Assembly (NCBI GenBank): GCA_027488735.1
Contig: JAIYBB010000004.1
Coordinates: forward strand, 434,001 to 498,000
DNA: 64,000 bases
Direction: 5' to 3'
DNA from: Comamonadaceae bacterium
GTDB taxonomy: Bacteria > Pseudomonadota > Gammaproteobacteria > Burkholderiales > Burkholderiaceae_C
Shown: piece by piece, positions 8,713 to 19,096 of the stretch
Numbering within the stretch: position 1 is the first letter of the stretch
Layout of the letters: each line of letters starts with the position of its first letter
The notes under the pieces: model-generated
Told to the model about the DNA's origin: nothing
The model's input: the letters and a program-made list of their open reading frames with translations, nothing else
Database searches by the model: none
Position numbers and translations under genes: made by a program

Positions 8713-9623
8713 ATCCAGGCTTTGGGTTTGAGAAAGTCGGTGTACAAGCGGTGCTCGGCGGACCCGGCCTCAGGCTGGTGCTGGTATGACCAAGTCACCA
8801 AGGGGGGCATAGAAAGCAATATGGATTCAGTGCGGCCACCGGACTGCAAGCCGAAATGGGTACCACGGTCAAACACCAGATTGAACTCCACATAACGGCC
8901 GCGTCGGTACAACTGATGGTCCCGTTCACGCTCACCAAAAGGTGTGTGCATTCGTTTTTCAACAATCGGCAAGTACGCTTTGACCAAATGGTCGCCCACA
9001 CTTTGCATCATTTCAAAACTACGATCAAAACCTAACTCGGAAAAATCGTCGTAAAAAATACCACCTATGCCGCGCGGTTCATTGCGGTGCTTCAAAAAGA
9101 AATACTCGTCGCACCAAGTTTTAAAGCGGGGATACAAATGGTCGCCAAAACCGGCCAAAGCTTGTTTGCAAGTGCGGTGGAAATGCACCGCATCTTCTTC
9201 AAAACCGTAGTAAGGCGTCAAGTCCATACCGCCGCCAAACCATGCCACAGACTCGCCAGATTGGGTGTTAGCCATCAAAGCACGGACGTTCATATGCACT
9301 GTTGGCACATAAGGATTACGCGGGTGAAAAACCAAAGACACACCCATGGCTTCAAAGGGAGAACCGTTCAATTCGGGGCGGTGTTGGGTGGCAGAAGGTG
9401 GCAACTTCGGACCAGTGACATGTGAAAACCCCACACCTGCGCGTTCAAACACATTGCCCTGCTCCATGATCATGGTGATGCCATTGCCTTGCAGTGTTTC
9501 GCCTTTGGGCTTTTCCCAGCTGTCAGACAAAAAGGTGTGGCCGTCAATCTCAGTCAACGCCTGGGTGATGCGCTGTTGCAGGCCCATCAAATAAGTGCGC
9601 ACAGGCGCAAATGCAGGATTCAT
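8709..9623 (-). CDS. hemF: Oxygen-dependent coproporphyrinogen III oxidase HemF
   Basis: A 304-residue enzyme that decarboxylates coproporphyrinogen III to protoporphyrinogen IX with O2 in haem synthesis. Recognisable segments are [54 protein letters not shown] and [20 protein letters not shown]; the length fits the family. Presence of the oxygen-dependent enzyme indicates capacity for aerobic growth. It starts 30 bases after purD and overlaps nadD by four bases. Confidence 0.97.
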   Translation of the reverse strand: MNPAFAPVRTYLMGLQQRITQALTEIDGHTFLSDSWEKPKGETLQGNGITMIMEQGNVFERAGVGFSHVTGPKLPPSATQHRPELNGSPFEAMGVSLVFHPRNPYVPTVHMNVRALMANTQSGESVAWFGGGMDLTPYYGFEEDAVHFHRTCKQALAGFGDHLYPRFKTWCDEYFFLKHRNEPRGIGGIFYDDFSELGFDRSFEMMQSVGDHLVKAYLPIVEKRMHTPFGERERDHQLYRRGRYVEFNLVFDRGTHFGLQSGGRTESILLSMPPLVTWSYQHQPEAGSAEHRLYTDFLKPKAWI

Positions 9624-9653
9624 TCCACAAGTCCTTGAATCAAGAGTTGATCA

Positions 9654-10943
9654 TCAACGTTTCAGACCTCTGTGCCCGATATCGCGTCTCGCTTGGGCAC
9701 CATCAAAATGGATGGTGTCAAGCAGTTCATAGGCATGGGCTTGCGCTTGACGCACTGTGTCGCCCAGCGCGGTCACGCAAAGCACCCGACCACCGGATGT
9801 CACGATGTCTGCGCCTTGCGTCGCGGTAGCGGCGTGAAAGACCATGGCGTGCGGCTTATCGGCCTTGAGTCCATGAATGACATCGCCTTTGCGAACAGTA
9901 CCCGGGTAACCTGACGCAGCCATGACCACGCCCAATGCCACACGTCGGTCCCAAGTCAACTCCATCTGGGCGAGTTGTGTAGGTTCCGGTTCCGTGGCGG
10001 CCAGCAGCAAGGCCAGTAAATCGCTTTTGAGTCTGATCAAAATGGGCTGTGTTTCGGGGTCGCCCATGCGGCAATTGAATTCCAGCACTTTGAGTTGGCC
10101 AAGGGCGCCAATCATCAAACCTGCATACAAAAAACCGGTGTACGGAATACCGTCGGATTCCATGCCTTTGAGCGTCGGTTGAATCACTTCGCGCATGACG
10201 CGTGCATGTATTTCAGGTGTCACCACAGGCGCAGGTGAATAAGCGCCCATGCCGCCGGTGTTGGGGCCTTTGTCGCCGTCATTGAGTCGTTTGTGGTCCT
10301 GCGATGTAGCCAATGGCACTGCCACTTGCCCATGTGCAACGACCATGAAGCTGGCTTCTTCACCATCTAAAAACTCTTCAATCACTACTCGCGCTTTGCC
10401 GCCTGCATGTTGAATGCCGGTATGGTCAGGGGCCAGCATGTGGTCAATCGCCTCGTGTGCTTCTTGCAAAGTAGTAGCAACAACAACACCTTTACCCGCG
10501 GCCAAACCATCGGCTTTGACCACGATAGGCGCGCCTTGTTTGTTCACATAGTCATGAGCGGCTTGGGCATCTTCAAACACCTCATAAGCCGCGGTTGGAA
10601 TGTGGTGACGCTTCATGAAGGCTTTGGAAAAAGCTTTGGAGCTTTCCAGTTGTGCAGCTGCTTTGGTGGGGCCGAAAATGCGCAAGCCGTGAGCGCGGAA
10701 TTCATCCACAACACCTGCGGCCAAAGGTGCTTCAGGCCCGACCACGGTCAAACCAATGTCATTGGATTGCGCCCATTCGCGCAATGCCACCACATTTGTG
10801 ATGGGTAGGACTTGTAAATCTTTGTTCAGTGCAACGCCGGCGTTACCGGGTGCGACATAAACCATTTGTACTTGCGGTGAAGCGGTGAGTTTCCATGCCA
10901 AGGCATGTTCACGTCCGCCGGAGCCAATCACCAAAATTTTCAT
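9654..10943 (-). CDS. purD: Phosphoribosylamine-glycine ligase PurD
   Basis: A 429-residue ATP-grasp enzyme (GAR synthetase) catalysing step two of purine synthesis. The N-terminus [19 protein letters not shown] is the family signature, followed by [15 protein letters not shown], the ATP-grasp segment [18 protein letters not shown] and the metal-binding [13 protein letters not shown]. Length matches. Its start overlaps the yebC stop by four bases, tying it to the clpS-clpA-yebC run. Confidence 0.97.
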   Translation of the reverse strand: MKILVIGSGGREHALAWKLTASPQVQMVYVAPGNAGVALNKDLQVLPITNVVALREWAQSNDIGLTVVGPEAPLAAGVVDEFRAHGLRIFGPTKAAAQLESSKAFSKAFMKRHHIPTAAYEVFEDAQAAHDYVNKQGAPIVVKADGLAAGKGVVVATTLQEAHEAIDHMLAPDHTGIQHAGGKARVVIEEFLDGEEASFMVVAHGQVAVPLATSQDHKRLNDGDKGPNTGGMGAYSPAPVVTPEIHARVMREVIQPTLKGMESDGIPYTGFLYAGLMIGALGQLKVLEFNCRMGDPETQPILIRLKSDLLALLLAATEPEPTQLAQMELTWDRRVALGVVMAASGYPGTVRKGDVIHGLKADKPHAMVFHAATATQGADIVTSGGRVLCVTALGDTVRQAQAHAYELLDTIHFDGAQARRDIGHRGLKR

Positions 10944-11659
10944 AGGGCAGCGTTGTGGTAAACCTCTTGCACATCATCAAGGTCTTCCAAGGCATCAATG
11001 ATTTTTTGCATTTTGATTTGGTCTTCTTCGCTCAAATCGATGGTGATGTCTGCCCGGTATGTGATTTCAGCCACAGCAGACTGCAAGCCCGCTTTGTCAA
11101 GCGCTGCCTTGACTGCTTCAAATTCCGCCGGGTCTGTCAATACTTCGATGGCGCCGTCTTCGTCAGTCACCACATCTTGCGCGCCAGCTTCGAGCACGAT
11201 TTCCATGACCGCATCTTCTGAGGTGCCGGGCGCCAGAATCAATTGGCCGCAATGCTTGAATTGGAAAGCCACGGAACCGTCAGTGCCTAGATTGCCGCCG
11301 TGTTTGCTGAGCGCATGTCGAACTTCAGCCACTGTTCGCACCTTGTTGTCCGTCATGGTGTCGACCATCAAAGCCACACCGCCTATGCCGTAGCCTTCAT
11401 AGCGGATTTCTTCGTAATGCACACCCTCAAGATTGCCGGTGGCTTTGTCAATATTGCGTTTGATGGTGTCGGCCGGCATGTTGGCGGCCTTGGCTTTTTC
11501 TACGGCCAGTCGCAGACGGGGATTGACTTGCAAGTCCCCGCCGCCTGCGCGTGCCGCCACCATGATTTCGCGAATGACCCGGGTCCAGACCTTGCCGCGT
11601 TTCTCGTCTTGCCTACCCTTGCGGTGCTGGATATTGGCCCATTTGCTATGACCTGCCAC
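10940..11659 (-). CDS. yebC: YebC/PmpR family DNA-binding protein
   Basis: A 239-residue YebC-type protein. Members are described as transcriptional regulators, and recent work also ties some to translation of polyproline tracts. The N-terminus [20 protein letters not shown] is diagnostic and is followed by [14 protein letters not shown]. The start is GTG at 11659, one base after the clpA stop codon; the Shine-Dalgarno-like AAGG overlaps that stop, so it probably depends on translation of clpA. It overlaps purD by four bases at its end. Confidence 0.93.
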   Translation of the reverse strand: MAGHSKWANIQHRKGRQDEKRGKVWTRVIREIMVAARAGGGDLQVNPRLRLAVEKAKAANMPADTIKRNIDKATGNLEGVHYEEIRYEGYGIGGVALMVDTMTDNKVRTVAEVRHALSKHGGNLGTDGSVAFQFKHCGQLILAPGTSEDAVMEIVLEAGAQDVVTDEDGAIEVLTDPAEFEAVKAALDKAGLQSAVAEITYRADITIDLSEEDQIKMQKIIDALEDLDDVQEVYHNAAL

Positions 11660-11660
11660 C

Positions 11661-13988
11661 TTAACTGGCCTCGGCTTCTTCGGGTTCAGCCGGTTCGGAT
11701 TTGGACGCGCGGCTTTCCTTTTTCGGCAAAGGCTGAATGTCGAGCAGCACTTCTTCCTTGTCGTCTAGGCCCACGGTCAATCGACCACCGTCAGTCAGTC
11801 GTCCGAACAACAGTTCATCTGCCAGTGCACGGCGAATCATGTCCTGAATCAGGCGCTGCATGGGGCGTGCGCCCATGAGTGGGTCAAAGCCTTTCTTGGC
11901 AAGGAATTTGCGGATATCATCCGTGAAAGTGACATCGACTTTCTTCTCTGCCAGTTGCGTCTCCAGTTGCAGCAAGAACTTATCGACCACTCGCATGATG
12001 ACGGTTTCGTCAAGCGATTTAAAGCTGACGGTGGCGTCCAGGCGGTTGCGGAACTCAGGGGTGAACAAACGCTTGATATCCGCCATCTCATCACCCTGCT
12101 CGCGCGCATTGGTGAAGCCAATGGTCGATTTGTTCATGGTCTCGGCACCGGCATTCGTCGTCATGATGATGATGATGTTGCGGAAGTCTGCTTTGCGACC
12201 GTTGTTGTCGGTCAAGGTGCCGTGGTCCATGACTTGAAGCAGTACGTTGAAAATGTCCGGGTGTGCTTTTTCAATTTCATCCAAGAGCAAGACTGCATGA
12301 GGTTTCTTGGTGACTGCCTCGGTAAGCAAACCGCCCTGATCAAAACCCACATAGCCCGGAGGCGCACCGATCAAACGGCTGACCGCATGACGTTCCATGT
12401 ACTCAGACATGTCAAATCGAAGCAACTCAATGCCCAAGATGAATGCCAATTGTTTGGCGGCTTCGGTTTTGCCCACGCCGGTGGGGCCGCTGAATAAAAA
12501 CGCGCCAATGGGTTTGTCTGCTTTGCCCAAACCTGAGCGTGCCATCTTGACGGATGAAGCCAGAACTTCGAGCGCTTTATCTTGTCCGAAAACCACGCTT
12601 TTCAAATCGCGTTCAAGCGTTTGCAACTTGCCACGATCGTCGTTGGACACACTGGCCGGCGGGATACGCGCGATTTTGGCAACGATGTCTTCTATCTCGG
12701 ATTTGGTGATGGTTTTCTTGCGCTTGGAGACGGGCAGTATGCGTTGCGCCGCACCAGCTTCGTCAATCACGTCAATGGCTTTGTCGGGCAAATGGCGGTC
12801 ATTGATGTACTTGGCGCTCAGCTCAGCGGCTGCTTGCAAAGCAGCCAAGGCGTATTTGACGCTGTGGTGTTCTTCAAAGCGCGATTTCAGACCTTTGAGA
12901 ATATCCACGGTTTGCTCGACGGTGGGTTCGACCACATCGACTTTTTGGAAGCGGCGTGAAAGCGCTGCATCTTTTTCGAAAATGCCTCGGTACTCGGTGA
13001 AAGTGGTGGCGCCTATGCACTTGAGCTGACCGCTGGATAAAGCGGGCTTGAGCAAATTGGACGCGTCCAAAGTACCGCCGGAGGCAGCACCCGCACCGAT
13101 CAAGGTATGGATTTCGTCAATGAATAAAACCGCATTGGGTTTGTCCTTGAGCGACTTCAAGACGCCTTTGAGACGCTGCTCGAAATCTCCACGGTATTTG
13201 GTGCCAGCCAGCAATGCACCCATGTCTAGGGAATACACCTGTGAGTCGGCCAGAATTTCGGGCACGTCTTTTTGCGTGATGCGCCATGCCAGTCCTTCGG
13301 CAATCGCGGTTTTACCAACGCCAGCTTCACCCACCAACAAGGGGTTGTTTTTGCGGCGACGGCACAGGATTTGAATGACGCGCTCGACTTCATATTCGCG
13401 GCCGATCAGAGGGTCGATTTTTCCGTCCTTAGCTAACTGATTCAAGTTCTGTGTGAACTGCTCAAGCGGAGAGGTTTTCTCTGATTTGTCGGTGTTCTCT
13501 TCGGCTTCAGGCGCACTGGACTCAGAGCCTTTGACGGGTTCTTGCGGATCAGATTTTTTGATGCCGTGGGCAATGTAATTGACCACGTCCAATCGGGTCA
13601 CGCCTTGCTGGTGCAGGTAATAAACCGCGTGTGAATCTTTTTCGCCAAAAATGGCAACCAGCACGTTGGCACCAGTGACTTCTTTTTTGCCGTTGCCGGT
13701 GGATTGCACGTGCATGATGGCGCGTTGAATGACGCGCTGAAAACCCAGCGTGGGTTGGGTGTCTACTTCGTCTGTACCGGCGACTTGCGGCGTGTTGTCT
13801 TTGATGAAGTTCGACAGCGATTTACGTAAATCGTCAATGTTGGCCGAGCAAGCGCGCAACACTTCTGCGGCGCTGGGGTTGTCGAGCAATGCCAGCAGCA
13901 AATGTTCGACGGTGATGAATTCATGACGCTGCTGCCTGGCTTCTACGAAGGCCATGTGCAAGCTGACTTCAAGTTCTTGGGCAATCAT
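11661..13988 (-). CDS. clpA: ATP-dependent Clp protease ATP-binding subunit ClpA
   Basis: A 775-residue AAA+ unfoldase that feeds substrates to ClpP. It has the double Clp N-domain (about residues 1-145), D1 with Walker [14 protein letters not shown] (near 214), and D2 with Walker [14 protein letters not shown] (near 496) and [16 protein letters not shown]. The absence of a long ClpB-type middle coiled coil and the adjacent clpS support ClpA rather than ClpB or ClpC. The C-terminus is Lys/Glu/Ala-rich. clpP is not in this window. It lies 54 bases after clpS and abuts yebC. Confidence 0.95.
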   Translation of the reverse strand: MIAQELEVSLHMAFVEARQQRHEFITVEHLLLALLDNPSAAEVLRACSANIDDLRKSLSNFIKDNTPQVAGTDEVDTQPTLGFQRVIQRAIMHVQSTGNGKKEVTGANVLVAIFGEKDSHAVYYLHQQGVTRLDVVNYIAHGIKKSDPQEPVKGSESSAPEAEENTDKSEKTSPLEQFTQNLNQLAKDGKIDPLIGREYEVERVIQILCRRRKNNPLLVGEAGVGKTAIAEGLAWRITQKDVPEILADSQVYSLDMGALLAGTKYRGDFEQRLKGVLKSLKDKPNAVLFIDEIHTLIGAGAASGGTLDASNLLKPALSSGQLKCIGATTFTEYRGIFEKDAALSRRFQKVDVVEPTVEQTVDILKGLKSRFEEHHSVKYALAALQAAAELSAKYINDRHLPDKAIDVIDEAGAAQRILPVSKRKKTITKSEIEDIVAKIARIPPASVSNDDRGKLQTLERDLKSVVFGQDKALEVLASSVKMARSGLGKADKPIGAFLFSGPTGVGKTEAAKQLAFILGIELLRFDMSEYMERHAVSRLIGAPPGYVGFDQGGLLTEAVTKKPHAVLLLDEIEKAHPDIFNVLLQVMDHGTLTDNNGRKADFRNIIIIMTTNAGAETMNKSTIGFTNAREQGDEMADIKRLFTPEFRNRLDATVSFKSLDETVIMRVVDKFLLQLETQLAEKKVDVTFTDDIRKFLAKKGFDPLMGARPMQRLIQDMIRRALADELLFGRLTDGGRLTVGLDDKEEVLLDIQPLPKKESRASKSEPAEPEEAEAS

Positions 13989-14042
13989 GATTTCTTCCTT
14001 GGTGCGATCTTGGGTTCAACTGTATATGGAAACGGATGGGAT

Positions 14043-14393
14043 TTATTCAACGGGTTCAGCCAAACATTGCAAAGGATGGCCGGCCTGGTGGGCTGCATCC
14101 TGCACTTGGTCAACCTTGGTGGCGGCGACGTCCTTGGAGTAAACGCCACAGACACCTTTGCCGTCAAGATGAATTTTGAGCATGATTTGGGTTGCCGCTT
14201 CGCGGTCTTTGCTGAAAAACTCTTGCAAAACTCGCACAACAAACTCCATGGGTGTGAAGTCATCGTTCAACATGACCACTTGGTACATCTGTGGCGGTTT
14301 GGTTTTGAGCGTTTTGCGCTCCAAAACAACGGAATCTCCTCCGTTGCTGTCTCTGGCGGGTGTGATGCTGGGCGGTTTAGGGGCTGTCGACAT
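14043..14393 (-). CDS. clpS: ATP-dependent Clp protease adaptor ClpS
   Basis: A 116-residue adaptor that delivers N-degron substrates to ClpA. The core motif [17 protein letters not shown] (about residues 37-53) includes the Asn-Asp-Asp substrate pocket, and [19 protein letters not shown] matches the C-terminal half of the fold. A roughly 30-residue flexible N-terminus precedes the core, as usual. It is the first gene of the minus-strand run from 14393 to 4943 and is followed by its partner clpA. Confidence 0.95.
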   Translation of the reverse strand: MSTAPKPPSITPARDSNGGDSVVLERKTLKTKPPQMYQVVMLNDDFTPMEFVVRVLQEFFSKDREAATQIMLKIHLDGKGVCGVYSKDVAATKVDQVQDAAHQAGHPLQCLAEPVE

Positions 14394-14478
14394 GGCTTCA
14401 TTCTATAGATGTCACCCTCAGGAGGAAATGCCAGGGTAAAACTGAGCATTTGATCAATAATTAATCATTAATAAATAA

Positions 14479-14507
14479 TTTACAAAAATATAAATCTATT
14501 ATTTAAT
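14479..14507 (+). promoter_or_regulatory. Predicted sigma70 promoter for the cold-shock gene
   Basis: A very AT-rich stretch (about 14450-14525) contains TTTACA at 14479-14484 and TTTAAT at 14502-14507 with a 17-base spacer, each five of six to consensus. The predicted transcription start near 14514 would leave a leader of about 50 bases before the ATG at 14563. The prediction is from consensus match and position only. Confidence 0.45.
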
Positions 14508-14562
14508 ACTTATATAGGATTTATGTTGAATTCTTGCCTGACAAACAATTTCGGAGGGATGT

Positions 14563-14871
14563 ATGGCTTATGGCATCGTTAAATGGTTTAACAACCATAA
14601 AGGATTTGGGTTCATTGAGTCGCATGAATTCGACTCGGACATTTTTGCGCACTTCAGTGAGGTGGAAATGATCGGATTCAAAACATTGCAGCAAGGTGCA
14701 AGCGTGGTTTACGAACCGATACAAGGCCCACGCGGTTGGATGGCCAAAAATATTCGAGTCATTGCCGCGCCTGCCCTCACAGAATCAGCCAGCACGCAAC
14801 CGGTAGAAACAAAGGGAAGCCGTCTCAGAACCCCGCAATTCAGGGCAAATCTGATGTCTCAGGGCATTTGA
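14563..14871 (+). CDS. CspA-family cold-shock domain protein with a C-terminal extension
   Basis: A 102-residue protein whose first 67 residues form a cold-shock OB fold: GIVKWFNNHKGFGFIES carries RNP1 (KGFGFI), and DIFAHFSEVEM corresponds to RNP2 (canonical VFVHFS), with an Ala where Val is usual. The following beta strands (VVYEPIQGPRGWMAKNIRV) are divergent from typical CspA. The last 33 residues (from about APALTES) are an added, polar, probably disordered tail. A strong GGAGGG ribosome-binding site precedes the ATG. Function as a single-stranded nucleic acid chaperone is inferred from the fold; cold induction is not shown. Confidence 0.85.
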   Translation: MAYGIVKWFNNHKGFGFIESHEFDSDIFAHFSEVEMIGFKTLQQGASVVYEPIQGPRGWMAKNIRVIAAPALTESASTQPVETKGSRLRTPQFRANLMSQGI

Positions 14872-14884
14872 TTGCCCTGAGACA
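14855..14884. terminator. Perfect 12-bp hairpin straddling the csp stop codon, between convergent genes
   Basis: Arms TGTCTCAGGGCA (14855-14866) and TGCCCTGAGACA (14873-14884) pair perfectly around a six-base loop that holds the csp stop codon TGA (14869-14871). It lies 12 bases before the convergent icd stop, so it could end transcription from either side, but neither side has a U-tract. It may act instead as an mRNA 3'-end stabiliser. Confidence 0.55.
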
Positions 14885-14895
14885 ACCGTCTGGCT

Positions 14896-16164
14896 TTACA
14901 TGTGTTGAATCATGACTTGCCCAAAGCCTGAGCAACTCACTTGGGTGGCGCCATCCATCAAGCGGGCAAAGTCATAGGTCACATGGCGGCTCAAAATAGA
15001 TTTTTCCATTGAAGAAATAATCAAGTCAGCTGCCTCTGTCCAGCCCATGTGCCTGAGCATCATTTCTGCTGACAAAATTTCCGAGCCCGGATTGACATAG
15101 TCTTTGCCCGCGTATTTAGGGGCAGTTCCATGGGTAGCTTCAAAGCAAGCCACTGAATCGGACAAATTGGCACCTGGCGCAATACCAATACCACCCACTT
15201 GGGCAGCCAACGCATCAGACACATAGTCGCCATTCAAATTCAAGGTGGCGATGACACTGTATTCAGCGGGACGCAGCAAAATTTGTTGCAAAAAAGCATC
15301 TGCAATGCTGTCTTTCACAATGATTTCTCTGCCGGTGCGCGGGTTTTTAAAACTGCACCACGGGCCGCCGTCGATCAACTGGGCACCAAATTCTTTTTGC
15401 GCGAGCGCATAAGCCCAATCGCGAAAACCACCCTCGGTGTATTTCATGATGTTTCCTTTGTGGACGATGGTCACGCTGGGCTTGTCATTGTCAATCGCAT
15501 ATTGGATAGCTTTGCGAACCAACCGCTCTGTGCCTTCAATAGAAACTGGCTTGATACCGATGCCCGATGTGTTCGGGAAGCGGATTTTGGTGACACCCAT
15601 CTCGTCAATCAAGAACTTGATCAGTTTTTTGGCTTTGTCAGACTGCGCCTCGTATTCAATACCCGCATAAATATCTTCAGAGTTTTCACGAAAAATAACC
15701 ATGTTGGTTTTTTCGGGCTCTTTCAGCGGTGAAGGAACGCCTTTGAAATATTGCACGGGACGCAAGCAAACATACAGGTCCAATTCTTGGCGCAAGGCAA
15801 CATTGAGCGAACGGATGCCGCCGCCAACGGGTGTTGTCAACGGGCCCTTGATAGACACCACATATTCTTTAAGAGCAGCCAGTGTTTCCTGCGGCAGCCA
15901 CACATCAGGCCCATAAACCTGGGTGGACTTTTCACCTGCATAGACTTCCATCCAATGGATTTGACGCTTGCCGCCATAGGCTTTTGCAACTGCTGCGTCA
16001 ACTACCTTGAGCATCACTGGCGTGATGTCAAGCCCAGTACCGTCACCTTCGATATAAGGAATGATGGGTTGGTCAGGAACGGTCAAAGACATGTCTGCAT
16101 TGACGACGATTTTTTCGCCCTTGGCGGGCACCTTGATATGCTGGTACAAGTGACAATCTCCCAT
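14896..16164 (-). CDS. icd: NADP-dependent isocitrate dehydrogenase
   Basis: A 422-residue TCA-cycle enzyme converting isocitrate to 2-oxoglutarate and CO2 with NADP. It matches E. coli Icd throughout: [33 protein letters not shown], the substrate loop [18 protein letters not shown] with the phosphorylatable Ser, [14 protein letters not shown], and [19 protein letters not shown] near the cofactor site. The ATG at 16164 aligns with E. coli Icd; an upstream in-frame start at 16197 would add 11 unrelated residues. It diverges from the DUF192 gene with 71 bases between starts. Confidence 0.96.
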   Translation of the reverse strand: MGDCHLYQHIKVPAKGEKIVVNADMSLTVPDQPIIPYIEGDGTGLDITPVMLKVVDAAVAKAYGGKRQIHWMEVYAGEKSTQVYGPDVWLPQETLAALKEYVVSIKGPLTTPVGGGIRSLNVALRQELDLYVCLRPVQYFKGVPSPLKEPEKTNMVIFRENSEDIYAGIEYEAQSDKAKKLIKFLIDEMGVTKIRFPNTSGIGIKPVSIEGTERLVRKAIQYAIDNDKPSVTIVHKGNIMKYTEGGFRDWAYALAQKEFGAQLIDGGPWCSFKNPRTGREIIVKDSIADAFLQQILLRPAEYSVIATLNLNGDYVSDALAAQVGGIGIAPGANLSDSVACFEATHGTAPKYAGKDYVNPGSEILSAEMMLRHMGWTEAADLIISSMEKSILSRHVTYDFARLMDGATQVSCSGFGQVMIQHM

Positions 16165-16235
16165 AAAAAGACTACCCCGCATGCAAAATGCACCCAAGGC
16201 TTAAAATCATTCTAACCATCGACACTGACCTCAAA

Positions 16236-16703
16236 ATGACTCACTTGGTTCGTACGCTCATACTTTTTCTGCTGTGCCGGAATGCTGCTGCACAGACTCC
16301 ACAAACCCAGTTGCCTCGAGTGCTGATACAGGCTGGCATTTTTCAAATTGATGCCCAGGTAGCGGCTACCAATGACCAACGGGCAATTGGCTTGATGTAC
16401 CGCCAAGACATGCCCCAGCACGAGGGCATGCTGTTTGTATTTGATGAACCGCAAATTCAGTGCTTCTGGATGAAAAACACCTTGCTGCCGTTGACGGCTG
16501 CATTTGTGGCGGATGACGGAACTATCGTCAACTTGGCCGATATGAAGCCCCAAAGCACAGATTCACACTGTTCAGCAAAACCAGTTCGTTATGTGCTTGA
16601 AATGAAGCAAGGATGGTTTGCCCAAAAGAACATCAAAAAATCTTTTGTTTTGAAATCGAGCGTGTTCAAAAGCGCCCAAGTCAAGGGAACTTCTCGACCC
16701 TGA
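16236..16703 (+). CDS. Exported DUF192 family protein
   Basis: A 155-residue protein with a Sec signal peptide (LVRTLILFLLCRNAAAQ) followed by a DUF192 domain, marked by AATNDQRAIGLMYRQDMP, GMLFVFDEPQIQCFWMKNT and PLTAAFVADDGTIVNLADM. DUF192 proteins are small periplasmic or secreted proteins without a settled function. An upstream in-frame start at 16188 exists; 16236 puts the signal peptide at the N-terminus. Its last 23 bases overlap the convergent xseA, so the terminal residues KGTSRP are constrained by both genes. Confidence 0.85.
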   Translation: MTHLVRTLILFLLCRNAAAQTPQTQLPRVLIQAGIFQIDAQVAATNDQRAIGLMYRQDMPQHEGMLFVFDEPQIQCFWMKNTLLPLTAAFVADDGTIVNLADMKPQSTDSHCSAKPVRYVLEMKQGWFAQKNIKKSFVLKSSVFKSAQVKGTSRP

Positions 16704-17964
16704 GGTGTACTTCTCCGTCTGCCAGTCTGGCCGTGACCTGCTGTTCTAACTTCATTTCATTGACTGAACTGAGGGCCACACCCTCGGCATTTTGTAACCA
16801 AGCGTAGCCTCGCTTAAGTACCAATGCCGGGTCCAGGGTTTGCAGCAACCATTGCGCTTTGTCCAAGCGTCTGCCAAGCAACGCAGGCATGTCAACGGTG
16901 GCGCGTTTCAGCCGCATCACCATGGGTTGCAAAGCCAACTCCCGGCGATTCAAATTGATCTGAACCGCTCTGCCCAATCGGTTGGCAAGCAAGCTACAAC
17001 CGTGCTGCTGCGAATGTAACCACCCTGAAGGTCGACCGATTTGGCGCTCAGCCCGGTCCAGCCTTTGCCACGCTTGCTCCATGGCGACAGACATGGACTG
17101 CGCCATCGATTCCTGCCAATAGCCAAGCGCTGCTAATTCGCTGTCTTGGTCCAAAGCACACAGTTCTGCGGCAGCCGTTGGTGTGGGTGCGCGTAAATCA
17201 GCGCAAAAATCGGCGATCGTGAAATCCGTTTCGTGGCCAACACCCACCACCACAGGTACTCGGCAGGCCACAATGGCGCGAGCCAAGGCTTCGTCGTTGA
17301 ATGCCCATAAATCCTCCATCGAACCACCGCCACGAACCAACAAAATCACTTCCACCTCTGGCAGGGATTGCAACGTATGCAGCGCATGAACCAACGAACA
17401 TGGGGCCTCAGCGCCCTGAACAGGGCTGGGAGAAATACGCACTGGAATATGCGGCACTCTTCGATGCAATGCCGTCAATACATCTTGCAAAGCAGCCGCC
17501 GATAAAGACGTCACCACACCGATGGCCGATGGCCTTGGCAAAATATCGCGTTTGCGGCTGGCATCAAACAATCCTTCGGACTGCAATTTGGCTTTGAGCC
17601 GTAAAAAAGCCTCATGTAATTGCCCCGCGCCCGCCGCACGCATTGACTCAATCACCAACTGCAATTCACCGCGTGGTTCATACAAACCGCAGCGGGCTTG
17701 AACTTCTACCAAATCACCATTGCGCGGCTCAAACGCCAAAGATTCTGCAACCCGTCGAAACATGGCGCAGCGCAACTGCCCTTGTTCGTCTTTGAGAGTC
17801 AGGTAGCAATGACCGCTGCCTGCTCTTGTCATGCCTGAGATTTCACCCCGAACATGGACCAAACCAAACCGTGATTTCAACTGGTCGCTGATGGCATGGC
17901 ACAAGGCACTCACGGTCCACACGCGTGCGTCGGGGGTGTCGGTGGCCGTTGAAACAGAGGTCAT
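16681..17964 (-). CDS. xseA: Exodeoxyribonuclease VII large subunit XseA
   Basis: The 427-residue catalytic subunit of exonuclease VII, which degrades single-stranded DNA to oligonucleotides. It has an N-terminal OB domain (VHVRGEISGMTRAGSGHCYL, about 40-59), the catalytic region with LPRPSAIGVVTSLSAAALQD, ILLVRGGGSMEDLWAFNDE and VGVGHETDFTIADFCADLRA, and a C-terminal coiled coil. The length is close to the family norm. The small subunit xseB is not adjacent. It diverges from exbB and its 3' end overlaps the DUF192 gene. Confidence 0.95.
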   Translation of the reverse strand: MTSVSTATDTPDARVWTVSALCHAISDQLKSRFGLVHVRGEISGMTRAGSGHCYLTLKDEQGQLRCAMFRRVAESLAFEPRNGDLVEVQARCGLYEPRGELQLVIESMRAAGAGQLHEAFLRLKAKLQSEGLFDASRKRDILPRPSAIGVVTSLSAAALQDVLTALHRRVPHIPVRISPSPVQGAEAPCSLVHALHTLQSLPEVEVILLVRGGGSMEDLWAFNDEALARAIVACRVPVVVGVGHETDFTIADFCADLRAPTPTAAAELCALDQDSELAALGYWQESMAQSMSVAMEQAWQRLDRAERQIGRPSGWLHSQQHGCSLLANRLGRAVQINLNRRELALQPMVMRLKRATVDMPALLGRRLDKAQWLLQTLDPALVLKRGYAWLQNAEGVALSSVNEMKLEQQVTARLADGEVHLRVEKFP

Positions 17965-18037
17965 GGTGGCGGCTTAAAGTCGGTTTACGCAGAGGGGAAG
18001 TACGCCATAATTGTTCTTCATCAATGAGGAGAACAGA

Positions 18038-18655
18038 TTGCTAGGCATCATACAAGCGGCCGGTTGGCCGGTGTGGCCCTTATTCGCTTGCTCTATTGCA
18101 GCAGTGGCTTTGATTTTCGAGCGCCTCTATAGTTTGCAAACCCGTAGGGTGGCGCCAGATCAATTGCTCGAAGAGGTGCTTGGCATGACCCAGCCCGAAT
18201 TACTGCACCCCGAATCAATTGAAAAATTGAAAAGTCATTGCGCTTTGGGTGAAATCATTGTGGCGGGTCTGAGCCACAGGAAAACCAAATCAAGCGTTTC
18301 TGAATCTGAGTTTCGCGCAGTCATTGAAGCCAGTGGCCGACGGGTCAACCGCAAGTTAGAAAAATACCTCAGCGCGCTTGGTTCGATTGCTTCAGTGGCA
18401 CCTTTGCTAGGTTTGTTTGGCACAGTTGTCGGCATGATTGAAATTTTTGGGGCGCAAACGCCTGGCGCCGGTAACCCTGCCCAGTTGGCCCACGGTATTT
18501 CCGTGGCCTTGTACAACACGGCATTCGGCTTGGTGATCGCAATACCTAGTTTGGTAATGTGGCGGTACTTCAGAGGCCGTGTCGATCATTTCACACTGGA
18601 GCTGGAGATTGCCGCTGAACGTTTGGTGCGCCATTTCTACCCTGGCATTAAATAA
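18038..18655 (+). CDS. exbB: ExbB/TolQ/MotA family proton channel protein
   Basis: An inner-membrane protein of 205 residues with three predicted transmembrane helices: one near the N-terminus (WPLFACSIAAVALIFERLYS) and two in the C-terminal half, including ASVAPLLGLFGTVVGMIEIF and ALYNTAFGLVIAIPSLVMW. With ExbD it forms a proton-driven motor energising TonB or a TolA-like protein. The TTG at 18038 is preferred because AGGAG lies six bases upstream; an earlier TTG at 18011 lacks a site. No TonB gene is adjacent. Linkage to lpxK-kdsB is a known betaproteobacterial arrangement, so involvement in envelope biogenesis is possible. Confidence 0.88.
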   Translation: MLGIIQAAGWPVWPLFACSIAAVALIFERLYSLQTRRVAPDQLLEEVLGMTQPELLHPESIEKLKSHCALGEIIVAGLSHRKTKSSVSESEFRAVIEASGRRVNRKLEKYLSALGSIASVAPLLGLFGTVVGMIEIFGAQTPGAGNPAQLAHGISVALYNTAFGLVIAIPSLVMWRYFRGRVDHFTLELEIAAERLVRHFYPGIK

Positions 18656-18658
18656 AAA

Positions 18659-19096
18659 ATGAGCATGCGCTTTGGCCGCCCCTCCACGCCGGAACCGGAG
18701 ATCAATCTGATACCGTTCATCGATGTACTGCTGGTGGTGATCATTTTTTTGATGTTGACCACCACGTATGGCCGACTGACGCAACTGGATATGCGACTGC
18801 CCAAAGCTGACAGCGGCGAGCAAGAAAATAAACCCAATGAGATCCGTGTCGCTGTCAGCAGCGATGGTCGCTACATGGTCCAAAAAACAGCCGTCAATCC
18901 CTCGGATGTGATGGCTTTAGCCCAAGCACTCAGCCTAGCGGCACAAAACTCACCGCAAGCTTTGGTGGTCATTTCCGCCGATGCGCAAGCCAGTCACCAA
19001 TCGGTCATTCAGGTGCTGGAGGCTGCGCAAAAATCGGGGCTACAGCACATCACGTTTGCGGCACAGTCGCGCACCCGTACTTCTCCCTTGCCTTGA
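18659..19096 (+). CDS. exbD: ExbD/TolR family biopolymer transport protein
   Basis: A 145-residue protein with one N-terminal transmembrane helix containing the proton-carrying Asp in NLIPFIDVLLVVIIFLML (about residues 20-37), then a periplasmic domain with VAVSSDGRYMV and ALVVISADAQASHQSVIQVL, as in ExbD/TolR. It lies three bases after exbB, and its stop overlaps the lpxK start (TTGA). ExbD rather than TolR is preferred because there is no tolA or ybgC nearby, but the two are hard to separate by sequence. Confidence 0.88.
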   Translation: MSMRFGRPSTPEPEINLIPFIDVLLVVIIFLMLTTTYGRLTQLDMRLPKADSGEQENKPNEIRVAVSSDGRYMVQKTAVNPSDVMALAQALSLAAQNSPQALVVISADAQASHQSVIQVLEAAQKSGLQHITFAAQSRTRTSPLP

